Shown: piece by piece, positions 35,654-46,000 of the stretch
Position numbering within the stretch: position 1 is the stretch's first letter
How the letters are laid out: each line of letters begins with the position of its first letter
Origin: Bacteroidota bacterium
GTDB taxonomy: Bacteria; Bacteroidota; Rhodothermia; JANXDC01
Direction of reading: 5' to 3'
DNA length: 64,000 nt
Assembly: GCA_025059945.1 (NCBI GenBank)
Contig: JANXDC010000016.1
Coordinates: forward strand, 62,001-126,000
Made by a program: the position numbers and the translations under genes
The notes under the pieces: generated by a model
Databases searched by the model: none
Told to the model about the DNA's origin: nothing
Seen by the model: only the letters and a program-made list of their open reading frames with translations

Positions 35654-35677
35654 AGTTGCAGCCAAGGAGGCGGAAAT

Positions 35678-35929
35678 ATGGCGTATACAATCCGGCAAGA
35701 GGTCGATGCACGGGGCATGGCTTGTCCAGGGCCGCTTATGGAGCTCGTCCGGATGGCCAAGAAAGCTCAACCCGGGGATGTGATCGCTGTTATCTCCTCC
35801 GATCCTGGCTCGAGTAAGGACATTCCCGCCTGGGCTGAGAAAGTTGGGCACCGGCTTCTAGAGGTTATCGAGCTTGACGGGCGCGCCCGCAAGTTTGTGA
35901 TCGAGGTTCAGGGTAGGAGGACCTCATGA
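35678..35929 (+). CDS. TusA-family sulfurtransferase
   Basis: An 83-residue sulfur carrier of the TusA/SirA fold in the cytoplasm. The active-site motif is CPGPLMEL, with the persulfide-forming Cys near residue 16 in ARGMACPGP. AAGGAGG ten bases upstream of the ATG is an excellent ribosome site. The start of the next gene overlaps its stop as ATGA. TusA homologues paired with sulfide-oxidising flavoproteins usually act in sulfur oxidation or sulfane-sulfur trafficking rather than tRNA thiolation, which is the likely role here. Confidence 0.9.
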   Translation: MAYTIRQEVDARGMACPGPLMELVRMAKKAQPGDVIAVISSDPGSSKDIPAWAEKVGHRLLEVIELDGRARKFVIEVQGRRTS

Positions 35930-37062
35930 GCCCCTGTCGGATTCTGATCGTGGGCGGCGGCGTAGGGGGTACACTCGTAGCCAACCTACTGGCCCGCCGA
36001 CTAAAGCCTGAGGAAGCCCAGGTAACCCTGCTTAGCCAGGATGCAGAGCACCACTATCAGCCTGGCTGGTTGTATGTGGCGGTGGACGACATGGAGGAGA
36101 CCGATCTGCGGCGTCCCGAAAAAGCGCTTCTGGAGCAGGAGGTTTTTTTCATTCACGACGCGGCTGAGCGTTTTGACCTAGAGCGCCGGCGTGTGTGGAC
36201 GCGCTCAGGCGAGGTCCTTCCCTATGATTGGCTTGTGATCGCCACGGGCTCGCAGCTGGATCTTGAGCGCATCCCTGGGCTGCAAGAGGGCGCGCATCAT
36301 TTTTATTCCCTTGTGGGGGCTCGCAATCTACAGTACGCTCTGCGGGCCTTCCGTGGGGGACGCGTGGTCATTGGTATCGGTGGTATGCCCTTTAAATGCC
36401 CCGTAGCGCCGTTGGAATTTACTTTTCTGCTGGATGTCTACCTGCGCCGACGCGGGCTGCGTGGGCAAACGGAACTCGTCTACACTTTCCCCATTGGTCG
36501 CTGCTTTCCTATTGAATCTGTGGCTGAGCTGGCCCAACGGCACTTAGATGAGCGCGGGATTCGAACAGAGCTTTTCTTTGATATCGAGGGCATTGACCCA
36601 GAACGCCGCGTGATCTTCGGTATGAGCGGGGATTTGGCGTATGATCTTGCCGTGATCATCCCGCCCCATCGAGGGGCGGAGGCGGTGCTCCGAAGCGGCA
36701 TTGGAGACGACGAGGGCTGGATCCCCACAGACCGGTATACCCTTCAACTCGAGGGTGTCGAAGGAGTCTGGGTGATCGGCGACGCTACGAACATCCCGAT
36801 CTCCAAAGCCGGTTCTACGGCCCATTATCAGGCCCGTGTTGTAGCCGATCGGATTGTAGCGCAGATTCGGGGCCAGGAGCCGACGGCCCGCTATGACGGC
36901 CATGTGCAGTGTTTCCTAGAGCTCGGAGATGGCAAGGCGACGCTACTGGATTTCGACTATGAGCATCCGCCGGAGCCGCCTCGGCCCACCCGATTCTACC
37001 ATCTGGCCAAGAAGCTTTTTAACCGGGCCTACTGGTACTTGATTCCCACCGGGCGTGTATAG
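35926..37062 (+). CDS. Sulfide:quinone oxidoreductase-like FAD flavoprotein
   Basis: A 378-residue FAD protein with the amino Rossmann motif GGGVGGTLVANLLARRL, HHYQPGWLYVA and a late FAD-binding VWVIGDATNIPISKAGSTAH. Two cysteines sit where SQR enzymes keep their redox pair: Cys158 in MPFKCPVAPLEF and Cys329 in YDGHVQCFLELG, and the tail has the SQR-like FDYEHPPEP...YWYLIP pattern, which helps membrane attachment. The third cysteine of classical SQR, near residue 128, is not seen. It is coupled to tusA by an ATGA overlap. It probably oxidises sulfide or polysulfide and feeds electrons to quinone. Confidence 0.82.
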   Translation: MSPCRILIVGGGVGGTLVANLLARRLKPEEAQVTLLSQDAEHHYQPGWLYVAVDDMEETDLRRPEKALLEQEVFFIHDAAERFDLERRRVWTRSGEVLPYDWLVIATGSQLDLERIPGLQEGAHHFYSLVGARNLQYALRAFRGGRVVIGIGGMPFKCPVAPLEFTFLLDVYLRRRGLRGQTELVYTFPIGRCFPIESVAELAQRHLDERGIRTELFFDIEGIDPERRVIFGMSGDLAYDLAVIIPPHRGAEAVLRSGIGDDEGWIPTDRYTLQLEGVEGVWVIGDATNIPISKAGSTAHYQARVVADRIVAQIRGQEPTARYDGHVQCFLELGDGKATLLDFDYEHPPEPPRPTRFYHLAKKLFNRAYWYLIPTGRV

Positions 37063-37065
37063 GGC

Positions 37066-38310
37066 TTAGCTATCTGCTGGTTGGGCAAGAGGACCTGCGG
37101 AATCGTTTCCGAAGCGGGCGGCTACGTAGCGCTCTAGCAGGGCGATGAACTCCTCGGCGATGCGATCGCCTTTGAGCGTGGCGTAGTGTCGGCCTTCTAT
37201 GTAGACGGGGGCTCGGGGCGATTCCCCCGTTCCGGGCAGGCTGATGCCGATGTCGGCGTGCTTGGACTCGCCCGGGCCGTTGACGACGCAACCCATCACG
37301 GCCACCTTGAGGCGCTCCACGCCCGGGTAGCGCGTACGCCATTCGGGCATGCGGGCGGCCAGGTGCTCCGATACGCGCTGGGCCAGCTCCTGGAAAAACG
37401 TAGAACTGGTGCGTCCGCAGCCGGGGCAGGCCGAAACCGACGGGGCCAGCTGCCGCAGCCCAAGCGCCTGCAGGATCTCCCGGGCCACTTCGACCTCCCG
37501 CGTGCGGGGCTCTCCGGGGGCCGGCGTTAGCGAGATGCGGATCGTATCGCCGATGCCCTCAAGCAAAAGCGGCACCAGCGCGGCCACGGAGGCCACCACG
37601 CCCTTTATCCCCATGCCCGCCTCCGTTAGGCCCAGATGCAGCGGGGCCCGGGTGCGCCGGGCCAGCTCCCGATACACCCACCACAGGTCGGCTGGGGAGG
37701 AGACCTTGGCCGATAGGATAATCCGGTCCTCGCCCAGCCCATAGTCCAGGGCCTGCTCGTAGCTGCGTACGGCGGATTCCACGATGGCCTCTAGCAATAC
37801 CTCGTGGGCCGAGCGCGGCTCGGGCCGGCGCGCGTTGGCGTCCATGAGCTCGGTCAGCAGGTATTCATCAAGCGATCCCCAGTTGACCCCAATGCGTACG
37901 GGTTTGCCGAACTCTTGAGCCACCTCGAGCATCGTCCGAAAGTTCGCATCCTGTTGGGCCCCTTTGCCGACCGTTCCGGGGTTGATCCGGTACTTGTCCA
38001 GCGCCTGAGCCATGGCTGGGTAGCGGCGCAAAAGCAGGTGGCCGTTGAAGTGGAAATCCCCTACAAGCGGCACGGACACCCCCATCTCGTCGAGCCGCTT
38101 GCGGATTTCCGGAACGGCCTCCGCGGCGCGTTCGGTGTTGACCGTGATGCGTACGACTTCGCTTCCGGCCCGATAGAGCTCGGCCACCTGCCAGGCCGTG
38201 GCCTGCGCATCTTCTGTGGGCGTGTTGGTCATGGATTGGATAACCACGGGGTGGGAGCCTCCGATGGGGACCTGGCCCACCCACACGGTGGGAGTCTGTC
38301 GACGCGGCAT
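37066..38310 (-). CDS. ispG: 4-hydroxy-3-methylbut-2-enyl diphosphate synthase (IspG/GcpE)
   Basis: Penultimate step of the MEP isoprenoid pathway, reducing MEcPP to HMBPP with a [4Fe-4S] cluster. The 414 residues form a TIM-barrel domain ([38 protein letters not shown]) and a cluster domain with [10 protein letters not shown] and [11 protein letters not shown], giving three cysteines and a glutamate as ligands. This is the compact two-domain form seen in E. coli; many Bacteroidota have an enlarged version with an inserted domain. It ends three bases from the convergent flavoprotein gene, without a visible terminator between. Confidence 0.95.
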   Translation of the reverse strand: MPRRQTPTVWVGQVPIGGSHPVVIQSMTNTPTEDAQATAWQVAELYRAGSEVVRITVNTERAAEAVPEIRKRLDEMGVSVPLVGDFHFNGHLLLRRYPAMAQALDKYRINPGTVGKGAQQDANFRTMLEVAQEFGKPVRIGVNWGSLDEYLLTELMDANARRPEPRSAHEVLLEAIVESAVRSYEQALDYGLGEDRIILSAKVSSPADLWWVYRELARRTRAPLHLGLTEAGMGIKGVVASVAALVPLLLEGIGDTIRISLTPAPGEPRTREVEVAREILQALGLRQLAPSVSACPGCGRTSSTFFQELAQRVSEHLAARMPEWRTRYPGVERLKVAVMGCVVNGPGESKHADIGISLPGTGESPRAPVYIEGRHYATLKGDRIAEEFIALLERYVAARFGNDSAGPLAQPADS

Positions 38311-38374
38311 GCAACTTATCCTTTCCGATTGGGGCCGCCTTTAGAACGTACGACCTGGCCGTCGGGATTCCGGC

Positions 38375-39856
38375 TTACGCCGGTTGGGTTTGGCGCCAGG
38401 CGCGCAGCCGCCGGAAGGGCCACCAGTGCCCTACGTCGACGTGCACGACCTCAAAGGTGGCCCGATACGTGAGCCAAAGGCCCAGGGCGCCGAACAAGAT
38501 GTTGCCTCCCCACATCCCGAGCCAGGGCGCGATCTGGCCGCGGTCGGCCATTTTTTCGCCCTGAATGAGCAAAACCCAGTAAAGCAGAAAGCAAAGCGTG
38601 CTGATCGTGGCCGCCGTGCCGATGCCGCCCTTGCGCACGGTGGCCCCAAGCGGCGCCCCTAGCAGTACAAACAGCACGCAGGCTGTGGCCACGGCCAACT
38701 TCTTGTGTACCTCGACGGCGTACTGGGCGATCCGGTTCTGGCGCCAGGCGCGCAGACTGGCCGCGTTGTCGGCCTGATTGCGCAGCATGCGGGCCCGCGC
38801 GGCTGCCCGCTGGGTCCAGATCAGGGCCGAATCGGCCGGCGCCTCCGCAAGGGCCCGAAGGGGGGCGGGAGTGCCAGGCGAGCCGGCATGCAACCGGGCC
38901 AGCAGGCGACGATACAAGAGGCTGTCCCCGGGCGCAGGGGGGCTTGTCAGTTCATCCCAGGCGCGCAGCAGGCTGTCGCGTCGAAACAGGCGGCTTTCGG
39001 CCCGCAATCGGTCTTGATCGTGTGCGATCTCCTTGCGCAGCGTGTCGATGGCCGCTCGTAGCTCTCTGAGCCGCATCGTGCGATCCGTACCCCGCTGGGA
39101 ACGTGCATCGGAGCGCACAAACCGATACTCGGACAGATCGAAGTGGAGCACCAGACGCGCAAAGCGGATCCGTTCGTACTGGTGGTCCGTGCCCGAAGGT
39201 AGCCCGACTTGCCGATCGATCGCTCCGCGCTCTAGTTCCAGGCGCAGTGTGCGGCCGTCGGGGCGCATCCCCAGCCGCCCCTCCTGGGCCGTGATGATGG
39301 TCAGGCGGTTGAAGCCCTGCGAATAGTCGTAGATGAGAAGCCCGTAAAGGCGTCCATCTGCCCCCATGCGGTTTACATAGAGGCTATAGCCCTCCAGGCC
39401 CGTATAGAAGGTTCCGGGCCGCAAGGCGAAGGCGGGTTTGGTTTGACGGATGTCGATCCAGAGCGCCCGGGCGCGCGCGTTGGCCCGAGGCAGGATCTCG
39501 CTGGCGAAAAAAGCCAAAAAGGCCGCTAGCATGAGGCCCGCTATGAGCGCCGGCCGCATAAGCCGCAGCAGGGGGATGCCCGCTGCGCGGGCGGCGCTCA
39601 GTTCGTTGAACTCCGCTAGATCCCCATAGGCTACGAGCGTGGCCACGAGCACGGCCATCGGAACGGCCAGCACGACCATGTAGGCCAAGTTGTAAGCCAG
39701 CAGCTCCAGAATCGTCCCCAGCCCGAGGTCCTTGCCCACGAGCTCCGGCAGGTATCGGGCCAGAAACTGCAGCACGAGCAAAAACAGCAGCAGGCTGAAG
39801 GCGAACAGAAACGGCCCCAGGTGCGCGCGCAACAGCATCCGCTCTAGGTGCGTCAT
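38375..39856 (-). CDS. LptF/LptG-family lipopolysaccharide export permease
   Basis: Inner-membrane permease of the LptB2FG lipopolysaccharide exporter. The 493-residue protein has the YjgP/YjgQ layout: three amino helices (PFLFAFSLLLFLLVLQFLA; VVLAVPMAVLVATLVAYGDL), the SAARAAGIPLLRLMRP coupling segment, a long periplasmic jellyroll-plus-helix region (about 120-390), and three carboxy helices (LAVATACVLFVLLGAPLGAT). The large periplasmic portion has a helical Arg/Leu-rich insert around 255-360, longer than in E. coli LptF/G. ATG 39856 is chosen; the longer frame begins with a basic, unlikely extension. ispG lies downstream after 64 bases. Confidence 0.82.
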   Translation of the reverse strand: MTHLERMLLRAHLGPFLFAFSLLLFLLVLQFLARYLPELVGKDLGLGTILELLAYNLAYMVVLAVPMAVLVATLVAYGDLAEFNELSAARAAGIPLLRLMRPALIAGLMLAAFLAFFASEILPRANARARALWIDIRQTKPAFALRPGTFYTGLEGYSLYVNRMGADGRLYGLLIYDYSQGFNRLTIITAQEGRLGMRPDGRTLRLELERGAIDRQVGLPSGTDHQYERIRFARLVLHFDLSEYRFVRSDARSQRGTDRTMRLRELRAAIDTLRKEIAHDQDRLRAESRLFRRDSLLRAWDELTSPPAPGDSLLYRRLLARLHAGSPGTPAPLRALAEAPADSALIWTQRAAARARMLRNQADNAASLRAWRQNRIAQYAVEVHKKLAVATACVLFVLLGAPLGATVRKGGIGTAATISTLCFLLYWVLLIQGEKMADRGQIAPWLGMWGGNILFGALGLWLTYRATFEVVHVDVGHWWPFRRLRAWRQTQPA

Positions 39857-39994
39857 CCGGAGCACGGCTGGCGTCCTTGCGTGGGGTCGGAAAAGTCCTG
39901 TACCTTTTGGCCGCAAGATATCCCGCCTCCAAACGGTTGGGCAACAAAGTCGGGAAAGAGGCCATCTCCTCAGCGACCCTTGCTACCGCGGCCT

Positions 39995-40009
39995 AAGCCG
40001 GTTCGGCTT
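39995..40009 (+). promoter_or_regulatory. Short hairpin in the sprA leader
   Basis: AAGCCG-GTT-CGGCTT forms a six-pair stem and is followed by CTTTC, 30 bases upstream of the sprA start. It might attenuate or stabilise the sprA leader; it is short and lacks a true T-tract. Confidence 0.25.
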
Positions 40010-40039
40010 CTTTCATAACCAAACGACTTGCCCCGTGAC

Positions 40040-43000
40040 ATGCCGGAGCACAGCAGCAAGCGGGCGCCGATGGGCCGGCTCCTGGGGTTGGTCTTGATCG
40101 CGGGCTGTTCCCTTTGGGCGTTGGGCGCGCCTCGAATCCCGCTCAGGGCCCATTCGACCTCGGGAGAGGCGGATACGCTTTCGCCTGTCCGCAGCTTTGG
40201 AGCCGATACGGGCCGCGCCCAAGAGCCCCTGCTTCGGTATCGGATGCGCCCGTACTGGGTAAGCCCTCTTTTCCCCGTTCGCGTCGAACCCCTGGCCGCC
40301 CTGCCTGCGCCGCGTTCCGTGTGGCGCCATGAGCTGTCGCCGGATTCTCTGTACAGCCGTTTTACGGCGCGCGAGACTGTATCGGGCCTGACCGTGCGGG
40401 TACCCCTTACGGTGGACTACCTCACGTATTGGCGGGAGCGCAGGCGCTATGAGATCGCGCAAACCTGGCGCGAGCTGCTCCGGACGCAGACTCAGGAGCG
40501 GGCCTCGCAGCGGGGTCTGTTGGATCTGCGCATCGCGGTACCCGGGGGCCGCTCCGCGGCCTTTAGCACCCTCTTCGGGGCCCCCACCGTCTCACTGCGT
40601 GTCAACGGGCAGGCCGACGTGGATCTGGGCCTGTCGATTCAGAGCAACCGCGATCCGAACCTGCCCCCCCAGCAGCAGTATCGCATCGATCCCCTCTTTG
40701 GGCAGAACATCCGGCTCGGCATCTCGGGCGGGATCGGGGATAAGCTCACCGTCTCCACCGACTGGGACACGCAGCGTATCCTGGACTTTGAAAACCGGTT
40801 GAAGCTGCAGTATACGGGCTACGAGGACGAGATCATCCGGCGCATCGAGGCCGGCAACGTATCGCTGCAGACGCCCTCCCAGCTCATCGGCGGCGGGCAG
40901 GCGCTTTTCGGGATCCGCTCCGATTTTCAGTTGGGCCCCATGCGCCTATCCTCGGTCTTCAGCCAACAGGAGGGCGAGCGCACCCGCATCGTGCTCGACG
41001 GGGGGGCGGAGACGAACACCTTCGAACTAAAGGCCACGGATTACGAGGACGATACGCACTTCTTGCTGGGCTTTTACTTTCGTCAGCGCTGGGGTGTCGG
41101 ACCTGGACAGGCCTTCAGCCGACCCCCCTCGATCGTGGCCGAGGTGCAAATCACGGACCTCGAAGTTTGGATACTGCGCCAAACCCAACAACGGCTCCAG
41201 GAAAACGAGCGCGACGCCGTGGCCCTGCTTGAGCTCGGCGAAGCGGGTTCGGATCGCCCCCCCAATCCGGCCGCGGACCGGTTTTCGGACGTCGACTTGG
41301 ATCGGCTGCGCACGGCGGACAACGTAACGGACATCCTGGAGCGCCAACTTGGCCTCAATCCGCGCACCTACGTGCAGGGCACGTTTTTGCGCCTGGACCC
41401 CGGGCGTGACTACACTTTTGATCCCAACCTGGGCTATCTGACGTTGCGCACCAGCTTGTCCGGCTTTCAAGCCCTGGCTGTGGCTTACCGGTACGTGGAC
41501 GCCGCCGGCAGGGCCGTCGAGGTTGGAGACTTCGCCCGCGGCGGGGGGTCGAGCGGAACCCAGACGAACCGACTCGTGCTTAAGCTCATTCGGCCCACGA
41601 ACCCCGTGCCCAGCGATCCCTCCTGGGATCTGGTGCTGCGCAACATCTACCGGCTGCCCAGCCGCAACTTCCGACGCGAGGAGCTGCAACTGGATATCGT
41701 ATACCGAAAACCCGGCACCCCGGAGCAGCGCACGCTGCCCGGCGTGGCGATCCGCGGTCGGGACGGACGGTCTGTTTCCCTGTTGCAGCTGACGGCTCTA
41801 GACCGGCTCAACGACAACCTGGCCCCTCAGCCCGATGACCGCTTTGATTTTCTGCCCGGTTATACGATCGACGAGCGCGAAGGCCGGCTCCTGTTTCCGG
41901 TCCTGGAGCCCTTCGGGGAGGCGATCCGAAACGCCATCAGAAGCACGGCCGCGGATCGGGAGCTGGAGAACACGCTGGTCTTTGACGCCTTGTACCGGGA
42001 GACCAAGGTCGAGGCCCGACGCGATCCGCGCGACCTCTACGTGATTAAGGGCGAATCCCGGGGGTCGGTGCGCCAGCAGTACAACCTGGGTGCCGGCCTG
42101 GGCGGGGTTGTCGAGGGAAGCATCCGCGTCCTAAGCGGCGGCGTCGTCGTGCCTCCCTCCGCCTACACGGTCGACTACATAACGGGCACGATCACTTTTA
42201 CGGATCCCACTTACCTGCAACCCGGCCGTCAGATCATAGTAGAGTTTGAACAGCAGAGGGCCTTTCAGCTGCAGCGCAAAACCCTACTGGGCCTGCGGGC
42301 CGACTATGAGCCCGCAGAGCAATTTAGATTAGGCGGTACGCTAATCCGGCTGGGCGAGCAGCCCATCGCCGACAAAAACCGCATCGGCGAGGAGCCAGTC
42401 CGAAACCTCATCTGGGGGTTGGACGGCAGCTACACGGCCGAACCCTCCTGGCTCACGCGTCTGGTGGACGCGCTGCCCCTCGTGCAGACCCGCGCACCTT
42501 CGCGGATCCAGCTGCGCGGTGAGTTTGCCCAGCTCATACCGGGCTTTGCCAGCACCCCTTTAGTGCGCCAGACGCAGGATCGCCTGCGGCGCCAAGGCTA
42601 TGCGGTGCCTAGGGATGAGCGCCAAGGGATCTCCTACATTGACGACTTCGAGGGCGTTCGCAGCGCCGTATCCTTTCTCAACCCCGGCATGTGGCGTCTG
42701 GCCAGCGTTCCGGATTCGATCGGCCGCGTGCGGGGCAGCACAGCTCTGGATGATTCGCTTAAGAGCAACTGGCGCGCCTGGCTTTCTTGGTATGCGATCC
42801 CCCTTCAGCTTTACGGACAGGACAAGGCCGCGCTGGGGCCCGAGACCTGGCCCCTGCAGCAGCGTCAGCTTTTTCCGGAGCGGCAGGTTCAGCGCGGACA
42901 GGACTACTTGCAGCCCCTGGATCTCTGGTATCTGCCCCAGGAGCGCGGGCCTTACAACTACACGCGCGATCTGCTGGCCTTCAAGGCCAACCCCCGTTCC

Positions 43001-46000
43001 GCTTGGGCCGGGATCATGACGCGCATCCCGGATGGTTACAACAACTTCGAAATCAACAACATCGAGTTTCTGGAGTTCTGGTTCGCCCCCGTCCTGAGGC
43101 CCGGAGACAAGGGCCGGCTCTACATCGAGATCGGCTACATCAGCGAGGACGTGATCCCCAACGGACAGCTTAACACCGAAGATGGGCTGGACTCGACGGC
43201 AAGCTCTTTTGTGCGCGACCGCTGGGGCAAGATCTCGCGCGGTATCAAGGACCAGCTGCTGTCCAACGACCCCCGGTTGCGTGCCTACGAAGACGTGGGC
43301 CTAGATGGGCTGCGCGATGAGGAGGAGCGCGTTCAATTTCGGGACTTTCTGGAGGCCGTGCGTCGTCAGTTCGGCGAGGGCTCTCCGGAGTACGAGCGCG
43401 CCCGGCTTGATCCGTCCAACGACAACTACCGCTACTATCTCGATCCCGCTTTTCCGGCCGAGGCCGGTTGGCAGGAGCGCTTTCGACGCTACCACCCGGG
43501 ACTGGAGGGCAACGCCCCTCTGAACCGGGCCGGGATCCTGGGCTCGACGAAGTTTCCGGACACCGAGGACCTCAACGGCAACAACGCTCTGGATACGCGC
43601 AACGCGTACTTTCAATACGAACTGGAGCTAGACCCTCAGCGTCTGGTCCCGGGCTCGGGCTACGTGGTCGACCGCCGGGAGGTGGAGATCGGAGGGGTGC
43701 GCCAGAGCTGGTATCTGGTGCGCATTCCGCTTGCGCAGTACAGGCGTCGTGTGGGGGACATTCGGGATTTCAAGGTCGTCGAGGCCCTTCGGCTTTGGCT
43801 TACGGGCTTTGAGCAGCCCGTCACCTTGCGCTTTGCCACCCTGGAGCTTGTCGGCAGCCAGTGGACGCGCCTCAACGTGGGCACGCAAAACCCGGATACG
43901 CGCTTTGAGGTGGCCACGATCAACATCGAGGAAAACGCTGCGCGCACGCCCATCCCCTACAAGAGCCCTCCGGGGGCCATTCGGCCCGTCGACCGGACGA
44001 CGCTGGAGCAGATTCAGCGCAACGAACAGGCCCTGGTGCTGCGCGTGCAGAACCTGTATCGGGGCGATATGCGGGCAATCTTCAGGACCTTCGGCGGGCT
44101 CAACCTGCTGCGCTACTCCAACCTGCGCATGGACGTGCACGGAGAGGGCTATGAGCGACCGGAGGAGGCGGAGCTGTTCATCCGCATCGGATCCGATCTG
44201 CGGCGTGACTACTACGAATACCGCCAGCCCATCAAGCCCACCCCCGTGTTGCCCGGGGGGCCTGGTGCCTACACGCCGGAGCTGATTTGGCCGGCTGAAA
44301 ACCAGGTGAACATCCAAATCGAACGGCTTAATGCGCTCAAGCAGCTGCGGGATCGGCTGGGCATACCGGAGGATTCGCTCTTTGGCGGCTCCGCCCTGTT
44401 GGACTACGAGGGCGCTCCCCCGGGGGCCAGCCTGTACATCCGGGGCCGGCCCAGCCTGAGTCAGGTCACCAAGCTCGCCATCGGGATCCTCAACCCCCGA
44501 GACGGGCGGCCCGTGCTGAACGCGGAGTTCTGGGTGAACGAGCTGCGCGTGAGCGGCTTTGACGCCCAGTCCGGTTGGGCGGCTTTGGGCAGCGCCAGCC
44601 TGCAGCTAGCCGACCTGGCGCAGGTGGACTTCAGCCTAGACCGCCGCACCGAGGGCTTTGGCTCGGTCGAGAGCCGGCTTGAAGAACGGGGCCGTGAGGA
44701 TCGATTCAATTGGTCTTTGAGCTCGCGCTGGTCTCTGGAGCGGCTGCTGCCGGCCCGATATGGCTGGCAGATCCCGCTTTCGATCGCCTGGCAGCGGGCC
44801 CGTACGACGCCTACCTACGCGCCCGGAGCCGGCGCGGATGTGCGCTTGGCGACGATCCGCAGCCTCATCGAACGCGACACGGCGCTTACGCCCGCGCAGC
44901 GACGGGCCCGGATTGACTCCCTCTATGAAGCCGCCCGCACCCTGCGAGAGGCTCGATCGATCGCCCTGCCGGGGATCCGCAAAGCGGGCTCCGAACATCC
45001 CGCAGCGCGCCTCCTGCTTGATCCTCTGGGGCTGCAGTTCGCCTACGCCGAGGAGCTGGCCTCTAGCCCCTCGGTGCTCTTCGACCGCCGCTGGCAGTGG
45101 TCCGGTGGCGCCCAATACCAGCTCAGCTTCCCGCAAGCGGCCCCTGTGCGGCCGTTTGCGTTTCTGCGCCGCGTGCCCGTATTGGGCTGGTTGGCCCACC
45201 TGGAGTGGAACTACATGCCGAGCTCCCTGCTGCTGCAGGCGGGGTTGCAGCGCACCGTGATGCGCGCGCAGGATCGTCCGAGCGAGGCCGATCTGCGCCG
45301 ACAGCCCGGATGGCCCTCCTCTGCCCTTAAGCCGATTCGCGAGACGCATCAGTTTCAGTACCGCCAGGGGATGGGGCTGCAGTACAACCCGTTGCCCTTC
45401 CTAGGCCTAAGCTATGCTTACAACGGACAGACCAGCCTGGCCGCCCTGGGGGTGGATACGCTCCTCCTTCGGCTTCGGGATACGCTCACGGTCCGGCGCC
45501 TGCGCGCGCTTTCGGAGCGCGCCATCTGGGAGCGACTCTGGGACCGGCACCCGGGGATCCGGCCGGAATCCTACAGCCAAAACTTGTCGGCCACCTTCAA
45601 TCCGCGCCTGAACGCCTATCGGGCCCTGCGCTGGCTGGGGCTTTCGGCCGCCTATACGGCGGACTTCCTCTGGAACAACGGACCGACCGGCGACAGCACC
45701 GGAGCCCAGATCGCCAACCAGATGGACGTGCGCGTAAACGGCCAGCTGCGCATCGGCGAGCTGTGGAGCACAGCGCGCTGGTATCAGCAATTGCAGGCCT
45801 GGGACCGGGGCCCCAAACCGCCAGAGCCCATCTGGAAGCGCCTCTACAAGCGGCTCCTTGTGACGCTAACCAGCCTACGGCAATTGGATTTGACCTTTGT
45901 GCAGCGTCAACAGGCGCGCAACGCCGGCTTCCCTGGGCCGGCGGGGCTAGCCGATCTTTTCCAAGACCAACCCCAGCGTCGCTCTCCGTCCTTGGCCTAT

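Larger units (their letters stand above)
35129..35677. other. Divergent 549-base region between pyrE and tusA
   Basis: The longest stretch without a confident gene. It contains the pyrE-proximal palindromes, a hairpin-prone GCCCCGCCTGAGCAGGGC at 35164-35181, the candidate promoter at 35221-35250 and the uncertain small ORF ending at 35653. It is more AT-rich than the surrounding genes at its pyrE end. No tRNA, riboswitch or repeat could be recognised. Confidence 0.5.
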
